NCBI GenBank assembly: GCA_022071965.1
Contig: JAJVIQ010000005.1
Coordinates: forward strand, 62,001-126,000
From: Gammaproteobacteria bacterium
GTDB taxonomy: Bacteria > Pseudomonadota > Gammaproteobacteria > JAJPIJ01
DNA: 64,000 nt
Reading direction: 5' to 3'
Under the pieces are notes generated by a model. It searched no databases and was not told the origin of the DNA. It saw only the letters and a program-made list of their open reading frames with translations. Within the stretch, counting starts at the first letter, position 1; every line of letters starts with the position of its first letter. Positions 14,159 to 22,915 of the stretch are shown in pieces. The position numbers and the translations under genes are program-made.

Positions 14159-14428
14159 ATGATCTCCGAACTCCTGCTCCTGGCCGGCCTGCAGGCTCAT
14201 GCTGCGGCCGTGGACGCCTTTGACCACCCGTTCACCCGACCGCCTCTGGTGGTCGCGCAGGCGGCAGTCAGCCCTGACCAGGCCGCCGCCATGGCCCGGA
14301 AGCAGACCGGCGGGCGCGTGCTTGGCGTCGACTGGGGCGACAACGGCGGACAGCCGGTCTACATGGTGAGGGTGTTGATGCCTGACGGCAGCATCCGCGT
14401 GGTCGCCATTCCCGCCAGCGGCAAGTAA
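14159..14428 (+). CDS. Small exported PepSY-domain protein
   Basis: An 89-residue protein with a short hydrophobic N terminus (MISELLLLAGLQAHA) that looks like a signal peptide. One PepSY-like unit follows: QAAAMARKQTGGRVLGVDW, then YMVRVLMPDGSIRVVAI. Small periplasmic PepSY proteins often precede PhoP/PhoQ-type two-component genes and may modulate the sensor or a protease. The ATG lies only about 9 bases after the predicted -10, so the mRNA is probably leaderless or nearly so. The next gene starts 24 bases after its stop. Confidence 0.75.
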   Translation: MISELLLLAGLQAHAAAVDAFDHPFTRPPLVVAQAAVSPDQAAAMARKQTGGRVLGVDWGDNGGQPVYMVRVLMPDGSIRVVAIPASGK

Positions 14429-14452
14429 CCGAGGAAAGCGAGCCCGAGAATC

Positions 14453-15130
14453 ATGCGCGTACTGCTGATTGAGGATGAGGCGCCATTGCGCGAGCAGGTC
14501 GCGGCCCACCTGCGCGAGCAGAAATATGCGGTCGACACGGCGGCGAGCGGTAATGACGGCCTTCACTTCGGCAAGGAATACCCGGTCGATGTGGCGATCG
14601 TGGACCTCGGACTCCCCGACATATCGGGCATGGACGTGATCCGGAAGTGGCGCGAGGCCGGTCGATCCTTTCCGGTACTGATCCTGACCGCTCGCAGCAG
14701 CTGGCAGGACAAGGTGCAGGGCCTGGAGACCGGCGCCGACGACTACCTCGTCAAGCCGTTCCACATGGAGGAGCTGACTGCCCGCGTACGCGCGCTGGTG
14801 CGCCGCGCGAGCGGCTGGTCGGAGTCCGTGCTGCACTGCGGCGCGATCGCGCTCGACACTGCCTCGCAGCAGGTCACGGTCAACGGGCGGGAGGTGAATC
14901 TCACCGCGTTCGAATACAAGGTCCTCGAGCACCTGATGCTGCATGCCGGCGAGGTGATCTCGAAGTCCGAGCTCTCCGAGCACATGTACGAGGAGGATAT
15001 GGACCGCGACTCCAACGTGCTGGAGGTCATCATCGGTCGATTGCGCAGGAAGCTCGACCCGGACAAGGCGCTCAATCCCATCGAGACGCTGCGCGGCCGC
15101 GGCTACCTGCTGAGGCTCGAACAGGCCTAG
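14453..15130 (+). CDS. OmpR/PhoB-family response regulator (PhoP-like)
   Basis: A 225-residue DNA-binding response regulator. The receiver domain (1-115) has the acidic pair near E7/D8, phospho-acceptor D51 (VDLGLPD) and K101 (LVKPF). The winged-helix effector domain is in 130-222, with VNLTAFEYKVLEHLML and VIIGRLRRKLDP. The pairing with a PhoQ-type kinase and the direct-repeat operator upstream support a PhoP-like role. The actual stimulus and regulon are unknown. Confidence 0.93.
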   Translation: MRVLLIEDEAPLREQVAAHLREQKYAVDTAASGNDGLHFGKEYPVDVAIVDLGLPDISGMDVIRKWREAGRSFPVLILTARSSWQDKVQGLETGADDYLVKPFHMEELTARVRALVRRASGWSESVLHCGAIALDTASQQVTVNGREVNLTAFEYKVLEHLMLHAGEVISKSELSEHMYEEDMDRDSNVLEVIIGRLRRKLDPDKALNPIETLRGRGYLLRLEQA

Positions 15131-15153
15131 GACATCGGCTATAAAGGCGGGCA

Positions 15154-16521
15154 ATGCGCTCGCTCAACGCCCGCCTTCTCCTCGCCGCAACACTGACGCT
15201 GGCGGCCTTCCTCGGGCTGACAGGCTTCACTCTCGACCAGGCATTTCAGCGCTCGGCCCTCTCGGCCACGCAGGACCGCCTGCAGGGCCAGGTGTACATG
15301 CTGCTTTCGGCGGCCCAGTTCGAGGCCCCGGAGAAGCGCATGATGCCGACATCGCTGCCGGACCCGCGGCTGTCCACCCCCAGCTCCGGGCTTTACGCCC
15401 AATTGACGCGCGAGGATGGCACCTCCGTCTGGCGGTCGCTGTCGATGCTCGGACTGAGCATCCCCGTGGAACGGCCCACCCGCATGGGCGTCCCCATCCT
15501 CGGCACCGCGGATGCATCCGACGGCACGCCGCTGTTCACCCTGGCCTTCAGCGTGCGCTGGGAGGGGAAGCGCCGCAACGACGAGCGGGTCTACACGGTG
15601 CAGGTGGCCGAAAGCCGCCAGGAGTACGACAACCAGGTCCGCGCCTTTCGCCGCAGCCTGAGCACCTGGCTGGCCGCATCGGCGATCGTGCTGCTCGCCG
15701 TACAGGCGCTCATCCTGCACTGGGGGCTGCGTCCGCTGCGGCGTGTCGCCGAGGAGGTGCGGGAGGTCGAATCGGGGCGCAAGGAATCGCTGATCGGCGA
15801 CTACCCCATGGAGCTGCAAAGGCTGGTCGTCAACCTCAACGCCCTCATCCGCAACAGCAAGGCGAACCTCGATCGCTACCGCCGCGCCCTCGGCGATCTC
15901 GCCCACAGCTTCAAGACGCCGCTGGCCGTGATGCGCAGCGCCGCCGACACGGGCGGCCGGGTGGAGGACCTGCGGGAGACCGTGCGCGAGCAGGTCAGCC
16001 GGCTGGACAACACCGTCCAGTACCAGCTCCAGCGCGCGGCGGCCTCGGGTCGCAGCGCGCTCGCGACACCCATTCCCGTGGAGCCGGTGGTGGGCAAGGT
16101 CGTGCAGTCGCTGGCCAAGGTCTATGCGGAGCGCAGGCTGCAGTTCGAGGTAACCGTCGAACGCGGCGCGGAGTTCTTCGGCGACGAGGGGGACCTGCTG
16201 GAGATCGTCGGGAACCTCGGGGAGAACGCCAGCAAGTGGGCGACGCGGCGGGTGCGCATGCGTGCCAGCGTGGGCGCCGGTGCGGACAGGTCGCGACGGC
16301 CGCTGGAATTGTGTATCGAGGACGACGGTCCCGGCATCCCGCCGGATGAATGCGGGACCATCTTCGAGCGCGGCTATCGCGCCGACACCGCGGTGCCGGG
16401 ACACGGCATCGGTCTGGCGATCGTGCGCGACCTCGTCTACGAGGTCTACCATGGCGAGCTGACGGCGGATCGCAGCGAGGATCTGGGCGGCGCGCGGGTC
16501 CGCGCGCGCATCACGTTCTGA
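15154..16521 (+). CDS. PhoQ-like sensor histidine kinase
   Basis: A 455-residue membrane kinase. TM1 is at about residues 5-24, a periplasmic sensor at about 25-168, TM2 at about 170-190, and a HAMP-like linker follows. The H-box is DLAHSFKTPLAV with H251, the N-box GNLGENASKWA, and the G-boxes EDDGPGIP and GHGIGLAIV. The H-box form is that of the PhoQ group. The periplasmic part lacks the obvious acidic cluster of enterobacterial PhoQ, so it may not sense divalent cations in that way. It starts 23 bases after the regulator. Confidence 0.92.
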   Translation: MRSLNARLLLAATLTLAAFLGLTGFTLDQAFQRSALSATQDRLQGQVYMLLSAAQFEAPEKRMMPTSLPDPRLSTPSSGLYAQLTREDGTSVWRSLSMLGLSIPVERPTRMGVPILGTADASDGTPLFTLAFSVRWEGKRRNDERVYTVQVAESRQEYDNQVRAFRRSLSTWLAASAIVLLAVQALILHWGLRPLRRVAEEVREVESGRKESLIGDYPMELQRLVVNLNALIRNSKANLDRYRRALGDLAHSFKTPLAVMRSAADTGGRVEDLRETVREQVSRLDNTVQYQLQRAAASGRSALATPIPVEPVVGKVVQSLAKVYAERRLQFEVTVERGAEFFGDEGDLLEIVGNLGENASKWATRRVRMRASVGAGADRSRRPLELCIEDDGPGIPPDECGTIFERGYRADTAVPGHGIGLAIVRDLVYEVYHGELTADRSEDLGGARVRARITF

Positions 16522-16629
16522 GCCGCATCCGCGCCTTCCCGACTCCACTCCGCCTCCCGCCGCGGCGGCTCTCGGGCGAGGCCGTGGCGTTCCCGGCGGG
16601 GCGCGGATCCGGGCGGCAACGACGAAGCG

Positions 16630-17343
16630 CTATCGCTTTCGCGCGGACTCCACGACCGCGTCGAACAGGCGTTGCTGAACCGGATCGCTCGCCGCGGTCA
16701 GCTCCGGATGCCACTGCACGGCGATGAGCCACGGGTGATCCGGGATCTCCACCGCCTCAATCGTCCCGTCCGGGGCGTGCGCGACCACCGAGAATCGATC
16801 CGCGACCTTCTTCAGGGCCTGGTGATGCCAGGAGGCCACCTCGAAATCGACGCTGCCCGCGATCTGCGCCAGCCTCGAGTCCGGCCGCACGCTGACGCGA
16901 TGGGGAATGGGCTCACGCGGCGGCGCGCGATGCAGCACCGCCTCCCCGACCTCGTCGGGCAGATGCTCGATCAGCGTTCCACCCATCACGATGTTCAGGA
17001 TCTGCGCGCCTCGGCAGATTGCCAGGGTCGGCAGCCCTTCATCGAGGATGCGCCGGGCCAGACATATCTCCGATGCATCGCGTTCGCCATCCACGGCATA
17101 GTTCAGGGGGTGCCCCTTGCCGCCATAGCGGGAAGGCTCGATGTCGCCGCCGCCCGTCAGTATGAGCGCATCGAGGGTGGCGAGCGTCACGTCCATGTGC
17201 TCCTCGCCGGGGGCGAGCAAGACGGGCACACCACCGGCTCGCCGCACTGCATCAACGTATTCCGCGGGAATCGTGTAGCGGTTGTCGGCGTTGCGGCCGT
17301 AGGTGGTCAGTCCGATTATCGGATGGCTGCGCCCGGGGTGCAT
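16630..17343 (-). CDS. puuD: Class I glutamine amidotransferase-like gamma-glutamyl hydrolase (PuuD type)
   Basis: A 237-residue hydrolase of the PuuD family, which removes the gamma-glutamyl group from gamma-Glu-GABA and related amides. The nucleophile is C110 (LAICRGAQILN), and H212/E214 (VQWHPE) complete the triad. LILTGGGDIEP is the family signature. The frame extends to 17529, but the ATG at 17343, preceded by AAGAGGATC, gives the canonical N terminus HPIIGLTTYGRN. It is divergent from the GS-like gene at 17691 that would build the amide bond it cleaves. Confidence 0.9.
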   Translation of the reverse strand: MHPGRSHPIIGLTTYGRNADNRYTIPAEYVDAVRRAGGVPVLLAPGEEHMDVTLATLDALILTGGGDIEPSRYGGKGHPLNYAVDGERDASEICLARRILDEGLPTLAICRGAQILNIVMGGTLIEHLPDEVGEAVLHRAPPREPIPHRVSVRPDSRLAQIAGSVDFEVASWHHQALKKVADRFSVVAHAPDGTIEAVEIPDHPWLIAVQWHPELTAASDPVQQRLFDAVVESARKR

Positions 17344-17690
17344 GATCCTCTTTTCACTTGTTGCCGGCAGAAGTGCCATTCTAAGCGCATGAAACGCCGC
17401 AATGGCAACCGCAGATGGAAGGGAGCGGCCGCCCGCGGCGGCCAGTTGCCGCGCCCGGGGATATCCACCATACTGAGCCGGTCTGCGCCGCAAACCCCGC
17501 CACGCCCGACATCGACGAAAGACCATCATGTAACGAGAACCGTTTGCCCGGGCCTGTCGATTGCGAGAGCCGTGCCTCCCGGAGTTGAATCGCTCCGGTA
17601 TCAGCGCCCGTCGATGACACAGCCCATGCAGAATGCAAAATAATAACGAGGCGTGATCTGCGCGCCTCGACAGACCTCGGGGAGATCTGC
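17344..17690. other. Divergent control region between puuD-type and GS-like genes
   Basis: 347 bases separating two divergently transcribed genes of the same pathway. Open frames here look non-coding. It should hold both promoters, but I could not single out a convincing -35/-10 pair or palindromic operator by eye. No regulator gene lies beside it. Confidence 0.4.
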
Positions 17691-19058
17691 ATGAAACCCA
17701 GCGACGTGAAGACCGTTGCCGACGCCAAGGAGATCGTCGACGAACGCAAGCTCACGCACGTCAAGGTGGGGGTATTCGACGTCGACGGCATCATGCGCGG
17801 CAAATACATGTCGCGCGACAAATTTTTCGGTGCGCTCGACAAGGGATTCGGATTCTGCGACGTGGTGCTGGCGTGGGATTCCGCGGATCAGCTTTACGAC
17901 AACGTGAGCTATTCCGGCTGGCACACCGGATACCCGGATGCGCCGGTCCGCCTGCTTCCACAGACCTGTCGCGACGTCCCCTTCGAGGGTGACATGCTGC
18001 TGTTTCTCGGCGAGTTCATCGAGGCGGCCGGGTCCCTTTGTCCGCGCGGCATGTTGCGCCGCGTCGTCGACCGCGCCCGTGACATGGGATACGAGCCTCA
18101 TGCCGGGCTGGAGTACGAGTATTTCGTCTTCGACGAATCGCCGGAGTCCGTGCGCGAGAAGCATTACCGCAACCTCAAGCCGATGGCGCCCGGCTTCTTC
18201 GGCTATTCCGTCATCCGCAATTCCGTGCATTCGGAGTATTACCTCGAGACCCTCGATCTCTGCGAGAAGATGCGGTTCCCGCTGGAGGGCCTGCACGAGG
18301 AGACCGGTCCCGGGGTGATGGAGGCGGCAATCGCGGTGGACGACGCGATGAACGCCGCCGACAAGGCGGCGCTGTTCAAGACCTTCACGAAAATCCACGC
18401 CCAACGTCGGGGCCGCATGGCGACCTTCATGGCCAAGTGGTCCAAGGACTGGCCGGGCCAGAGCGGCCATATCCACGTCTCGCTGAAGGACAGGGCGGGC
18501 AAGCCGGTGTTTCACGACCCGAAGGGCGCGCACGGGATGAGCGCGCTGATGCGGCATTTCGTCGCCGGTCAGCAGGCGCTGATGCCGGAACTGCTGTGCA
18601 TGGTGGCACCGACCGTGAATTCCTTCTCGCGGCTGATCCCGGGTTTCTGGGCGCCGACCGAGGCGACGTGGGGAGTCGAGAACCGCACCTGCGCGCTTCG
18701 CGTCATTCCGGGCACGGAGAAGTCCCAGCGCGTGGAGTACCGCATCGCCGCGGCGGATGCCAATCCCTACATCGCGCTGGCCGCCGCGCTGCTCTCCGGA
18801 CTGTGGGGTATCGAGACCAAGGCGGAACTGGGCAAACCCGTCCAGGGCAACGCCTACGAGCAGAAGCTGCCGAAGAGGCTGTCGCTGCCGCCGACGCTAT
18901 GGGACGCGGCGCAGCGGCTCAAGGCTTCGGCGCCGGCGCGCGCCTGGCTGGGCGATGCGTTCGTGGAACACTTCGCGGCATCGCGCGAATGGGAGGAACG
19001 CCAGTTCAGGAAGGCGATCACGGATTGGGAGCTGGAGCGCTACTTCGAAATCATCTGA
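17691..19058 (+). CDS. Glutamine synthetase-like gamma-glutamyl-amine ligase (PuuA/GlnT group)
   Basis: A 455-residue GS-fold ligase expected to join glutamate to an amine with ATP. Active-site segments are GLEYEYFVF (E141, E143), EETGPGVMEAAI (E204, E211), GQSGHIHVSL (H262) and the arginine-rich NRTCALRVIPG...RVEYRIAAADANPY. The N terminus is shortened in the way seen in PuuA/GlnA-like proteins, and the GQSGHIH form replaces the NGSGMH of true GlnA. Neighbours are a gamma-glutamyl hydrolase, ALDH and ADH, so catabolic use is likely. The amine substrate is unknown. Confidence 0.9.
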   Translation: MKPSDVKTVADAKEIVDERKLTHVKVGVFDVDGIMRGKYMSRDKFFGALDKGFGFCDVVLAWDSADQLYDNVSYSGWHTGYPDAPVRLLPQTCRDVPFEGDMLLFLGEFIEAAGSLCPRGMLRRVVDRARDMGYEPHAGLEYEYFVFDESPESVREKHYRNLKPMAPGFFGYSVIRNSVHSEYYLETLDLCEKMRFPLEGLHEETGPGVMEAAIAVDDAMNAADKAALFKTFTKIHAQRRGRMATFMAKWSKDWPGQSGHIHVSLKDRAGKPVFHDPKGAHGMSALMRHFVAGQQALMPELLCMVAPTVNSFSRLIPGFWAPTEATWGVENRTCALRVIPGTEKSQRVEYRIAAADANPYIALAAALLSGLWGIETKAELGKPVQGNAYEQKLPKRLSLPPTLWDAAQRLKASAPARAWLGDAFVEHFAASREWEERQFRKAITDWELERYFEII

Positions 19059-19089
19059 CCGCACGCACATCACGACGACCGAGGACTCC

Positions 19090-20481
19090 ATGAGCGAGAC
19101 ACAGAAGACCATTACACCGGTGGACGGCAGCGTCTACGTGGAGCGGCAGTTCGCCACGGACGCGGAGATCGGAGCGGCGCTGGAACGCGCGGGCAAGGCG
19201 CAGGCTGCGTGGCGTCACGTCGCGCTGGCCGATCGCGCCGCCGTCTGCACGCGTTTCGTGGACGCCTTCGTGGCGCGCAAGCAGGCGATCGCCGAGGAGA
19301 TCACGCGGCAGATGGGGCGACCGGTCAGCCAGTCGCCCGGCGAGGTGCGCGGGTTCGAGGAGCGGTCGCGGCACATGATCGCCATAGCCCCGGGCACCCT
19401 CGCGGACATCGACGCCGGACCGAAGGAAGGCTTTCGCCGATTCGTGCGACGCGAGCCCCTCGGCGTCGTCCTGGTGCTGGCGCCGTGGAACTATCCGTAC
19501 CTCACCTCGGTAAACTCCGTGGTGCCGGCGATCATGGCGGGCAATGCCGTGATACTCAAGCACTCCAGCCAGACTCCGCTGTGCGCCGAGCGCTTCGCCG
19601 AATGCTTCGCCGAGGCCGGCCTGCCGGACGGCGTGTTCCAGTTCCTGCACTGCACGCACGAACAGGCGGCGGCGATGATCGCCTCGCCGATGGTCGACTT
19701 CGTCGCCTTCACGGGGTCGGTCGAGGGAGGGCATGCGGTGCAGAAGGCGGCCGCGGGCCGTTTCATCGGTACCGGATTGGAACTGGGCGGCAAGGATCCC
19801 GCCTATGTCCGCCCGGACTGCGATCTGACCCATGCCGTGGAAAACCTTGTCGATGGCGCGTTCTTCAATTCCGGCCAGTCGTGCTGCGGTATCGAGCGGA
19901 TCTACGTTCATGAGAAGGTATACGACAGGTTCGTCGACGGTTTCGTGGCGCTGACGCATCAGTACCGCCTGGGCAATCCGCTGGATCCCAACGTAAACCT
20001 CGGGCCCATGGTGCGCACGCGCGCCGCGGAGTTCGCGCGCGGCCAGGTGCGCGAGGCCATCGCCGCGGGCGCACGATCGCTCGTCGATCCGAAGGATTTC
20101 CCCGCCGACGGGGAGGGCACGCCCTACATGGCGCCGCGGGTGCTGGTCGACGTGGATCACCGCATGCGGATCATGCGCGAGGAGAGTTTCGCGCCGGTCA
20201 TCGGCATCATGAAAGTCCGGAACGACGACGAGGCCGTCGCGCTGATGAACGACAGCGATTTCGGGCTCACCGCGGCAATCTGGACGATGGATCCGGAGGC
20301 GGCATTGCGGATCGGCGATGCGGTGGAGACCGGCACGTGGTTCATGAACCGCTGCGATTATCTCGATCCGGCCCTTGCCTGGACAGGTGTCAAGGATTCC
20401 GGCCGCGGCTGCACGTTGTCCCGCGTCGGCTACGAGCAGCTGACACGGCCGAAGTCCTACCATTTGCGCATTGCGATTTGA
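19090..20481 (+). CDS. NAD(P)-dependent aldehyde dehydrogenase
   Basis: A 463-residue ALDH. The cofactor/oxyanion segment APWNYPY is at 131-137, the general base is E231 in LELGGKDPAYV, and the nucleophile is C265 in NSGQSCCGIERIYV. It starts 31 bases after the GS-like gene; its stop lies 10 bases before the ATG of the iron ADH. It presumably oxidises the aldehyde made by that ADH, perhaps as a gamma-glutamyl adduct. The frame is open back into the GS gene, but the ATG at 19090 (GAGGACTCC upstream) is the natural start. Confidence 0.92.
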   Translation: MSETQKTITPVDGSVYVERQFATDAEIGAALERAGKAQAAWRHVALADRAAVCTRFVDAFVARKQAIAEEITRQMGRPVSQSPGEVRGFEERSRHMIAIAPGTLADIDAGPKEGFRRFVRREPLGVVLVLAPWNYPYLTSVNSVVPAIMAGNAVILKHSSQTPLCAERFAECFAEAGLPDGVFQFLHCTHEQAAAMIASPMVDFVAFTGSVEGGHAVQKAAAGRFIGTGLELGGKDPAYVRPDCDLTHAVENLVDGAFFNSGQSCCGIERIYVHEKVYDRFVDGFVALTHQYRLGNPLDPNVNLGPMVRTRAAEFARGQVREAIAAGARSLVDPKDFPADGEGTPYMAPRVLVDVDHRMRIMREESFAPVIGIMKVRNDDEAVALMNDSDFGLTAAIWTMDPEAALRIGDAVETGTWFMNRCDYLDPALAWTGVKDSGRGCTLSRVGYEQLTRPKSYHLRIAI

Positions 20482-20491
20482 GAGAGCAAGC

Positions 20492-21670
20492 ATGACCATC
20501 GACCCCAAGAACCTGACACGCAACTGGAACTATCCGACGGCTGTCCGTTTCGGGCCCGGGCGTATCGCCGAGCTGCCCGCCGCATGCAGGGAACTCGGCA
20601 TGAGGCGGCCGCTGCTGGTCACCGATCCCGCGCTGCGCAAGCTGCCGATGATCGACGGCGCGCTGGCCTCGCTGAAGTCCGCGGCGCTCGGCGACTGCGT
20701 GTTCTGCGATATCCAGGCCAACCCGGTCGGCCGGAACGTGGACGAGGGAGTGGCCTTCTACCGGCAGCAGGGCTGCGATGGCGTGATCGCCTTCGGCGGC
20801 GGCAGTGCCCTGGATGTCGGCAAGGCGATTGCCCTGATGGCCGGTCAGAAGCGGCCGCTCTGGGATTTCGAGGATCGCGAGGACTGGTACACGCGCGTGG
20901 ACCCCGCGGGCGTGGCACAGACGATCTCCGTGCCGACCACGGCCGGCACCGGCTCGGAGGTGGGACGCGCGTCGGTGATCCTCGACGAGGCGACGCACAT
21001 CAAGAAGATCATCTTTCACCCGAAGATGATGCCGGCGATCGTGATCGCTGATCCCGAGCTCACCGTGGGCCTGCCCGCGCGAATCACCGCCGCCACCGGC
21101 ATGGACGCGCTGGCGCACAACCTGGAGGCCTATTGCGCCCCCGGGTTCCATCCGCTGGCCGATGGCATCGCCGTGGAGGCGATGCGGATGATCAAGGAGT
21201 GGCTGCCGATGGCCGTGAAGGACGGCAGGAACATCGCCGCACGCGCGCATATGCTGGCGGCCGCGAGCATGGGCGCGACGGCCTTCCAGAAGGGGCTGGG
21301 CGCCATCCATTCGCTCAGCCATCCGGTCGGCGCGATGTACAACACCCATCACGGTGAGACCAACGGTGTGGTGATGCCTTATGTGCTGGCGTTCAACCGT
21401 CCCGCCATCGAGGAGAAGCTCACGCGCCTGGCGCGCTATCTCAATCTCGCCAGCCCGGGATTCGATGCCGTGCAGCAATGGGTGTTGGCGCTGCGCAAGG
21501 AGATCGGCATTCCACATACGCTCGCGGAACTGGGCGTGCGGGAGGCCGATCTCGACGTACTGACACCGATGGCGGTCGGCGACCCGTCAACGGGAGGCAA
21601 CCCGCGGCCGGCGGGACTGGCGGAGATGCGTCAGATGTTCGAGAAAGCGATCCGCGGTGAGTTGCCTTGA
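20492..21670 (+). CDS. Iron-containing (group III) alcohol dehydrogenase
   Basis: A 392-residue Fe-ADH. The NAD-binding turn is AFGGGSALDVGKA (100-112). The metal ligands are D205 and H209 (GMDALAHNLEAY), H273 (IHSLSHP) and H287 (THHGET), at the spacing of the FucO family. An in-frame TTG at 20471 overlaps the ALDH end, but the ATG at 20492, after AGAGAGCAAG, is better. It is the third gene of the GS-ALDH-ADH operon. It suggests that an alcohol group on the substrate is oxidised, which is not a step of putrescine catabolism. Confidence 0.93.
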   Translation: MTIDPKNLTRNWNYPTAVRFGPGRIAELPAACRELGMRRPLLVTDPALRKLPMIDGALASLKSAALGDCVFCDIQANPVGRNVDEGVAFYRQQGCDGVIAFGGGSALDVGKAIALMAGQKRPLWDFEDREDWYTRVDPAGVAQTISVPTTAGTGSEVGRASVILDEATHIKKIIFHPKMMPAIVIADPELTVGLPARITAATGMDALAHNLEAYCAPGFHPLADGIAVEAMRMIKEWLPMAVKDGRNIAARAHMLAAASMGATAFQKGLGAIHSLSHPVGAMYNTHHGETNGVVMPYVLAFNRPAIEEKLTRLARYLNLASPGFDAVQQWVLALRKEIGIPHTLAELGVREADLDVLTPMAVGDPSTGGNPRPAGLAEMRQMFEKAIRGELP

Positions 21671-22402
21671 GGGCGCAACGTCCTGTCGCGGCTTCAGGGC
21701 GGTATGCCGACGGGACGAGCACGACGCGGAGGAACCGCGTGCGGGATTGCCCATGGAGGCGTGTCCGGAAGGAGGTGCGGACGAGGCTGTTCGCTGAATC
21801 GACGCACCGTTGCTCCTGCTGTGCAAATAATCGATACTGGAAATGCACGGCGATGGGGCTCAATTGCGTGTTGCGACACGCAGGGCGCGTCGAGCTTCGC
21901 ATTGCGGCACTGCGGAACCGGCGGGGATCGCCGGTTCACGGATGCGAAGGACGGCATTGAGCCCGGTCATGGAAGGAATTGGTTGTCGACGGATTCGATC
22001 ACATAACAAGCGCTGGGAGACGCCAACAGTTCATGAGGCCGACGCCGGTCAATCCGCGTAGGGGGAGCCTTTGCAGTCTCGGGCCGCCATCGAGCGGCCC
22101 GGATCCCGCGATTGCGCAACGGTATTGCTGCGGCCCGCCATGCGCCAGTGCTGGCGGAACCGGCGCCGACGGCCGGGACTCACGGCCCCGCGCGTCCAGG
22201 TGGGGCGATTTCCGTGTCGTGGCATTCGGGGGCTGCTCCTGCTCTCCTTGCGCTCCGGCGGAGGGATCGCCCGCGTGCGGTTCGAGGCGTCCGGCGGGAA
22301 CGACGCTACCTCTCGGGGCGTCGACGCGATCCCCCTCTCCAGGCCGATGGCCGGCTCTCCTGAAGCGCCCGAGGATTCACCGCTCGAACAGGGGAATATA
22401 AC
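21671..22402. other. 732-base non-coding region before the TRAP transporter genes
   Basis: This is the longest gene-free stretch of the window. Open frames on both strands are Arg/Pro/Ser-rich shadows with no recognisable motif. It should contain the promoter of the TRAP genes. A weak inverted repeat (GTGCA 21821-21825 / TGCAC 21844-21848) is the only operator-like element seen. Why it is so long is unexplained. Confidence 0.4.
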
Positions 22403-22915
22403 GTGCCACGAGCGATCAAACTCTACGTTCGCTACGTCGACGCCTTCAACCGGCGGGTGGGCCGTGCCGCGATGTATCTGGTGTACGTGATGCTCGGTCT
22501 GCTCCTGTACATGTCCGTGTCCAGATCGGTGTTCAATACGCCACTGAACTGGGGTGTCGAGATGGCGCAGTTTATCATGGCGTCGTACTACCTGCTGGGC
22601 GGGGCATACTCGATGCAGATCGATGCCCACGTCCGGATGGACGTCTTCTACTCCCGATGGTCACCGAAGACACGCGCTCTGGCTGATGTGCTGACGGCGT
22701 TCTGCCTGATCTTCTACCTCGTGGTGCTGCTCGTCGGCGGCTACTACAGTACCGAGTATGCCGTGATTCACGGCCAGAAGAACTATTCGTCATGGGCGCC
22801 ACCGCTGGCGCCCATCAAGATCATCATGACCTTCGGGATCCTGCTCATGCTGTTGCAGGCGCTCTCCATGTTCTTCAAGGACGTGGCCACGCTACGCGGG
22901 GAGACGCTGCAATGA
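22403..22915 (+). CDS. dctQ: TRAP transporter small permease DctQ
   Basis: A 170-residue small membrane subunit of a tripartite ATP-independent periplasmic transporter. Four hydrophobic helices are visible (about residues 24-42, 56-72, 92-115 and 132-152), with the family motif AHVRMDVFYSRWS between the second and third. The start is GTG at 22403 after AGGGGAA. Its stop overlaps the ATG of dctM (ATGA), so translation is coupled. Confidence 0.9.
   Translation: MPRAIKLYVRYVDAFNRRVGRAAMYLVYVMLGLLLYMSVSRSVFNTPLNWGVEMAQFIMASYYLLGGAYSMQIDAHVRMDVFYSRWSPKTRALADVLTAFCLIFYLVVLLVGGYYSTEYAVIHGQKNYSSWAPPLAPIKIIMTFGILLMLLQALSMFFKDVATLRGETLQ

Noticed and set aside
22195-22260. Sigma54 promoter before dctQ (TGGCATTCGGGGGCTGCT)
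   Set aside because: The GG and GC dinucleotides are not at the required 10-bp spacing.
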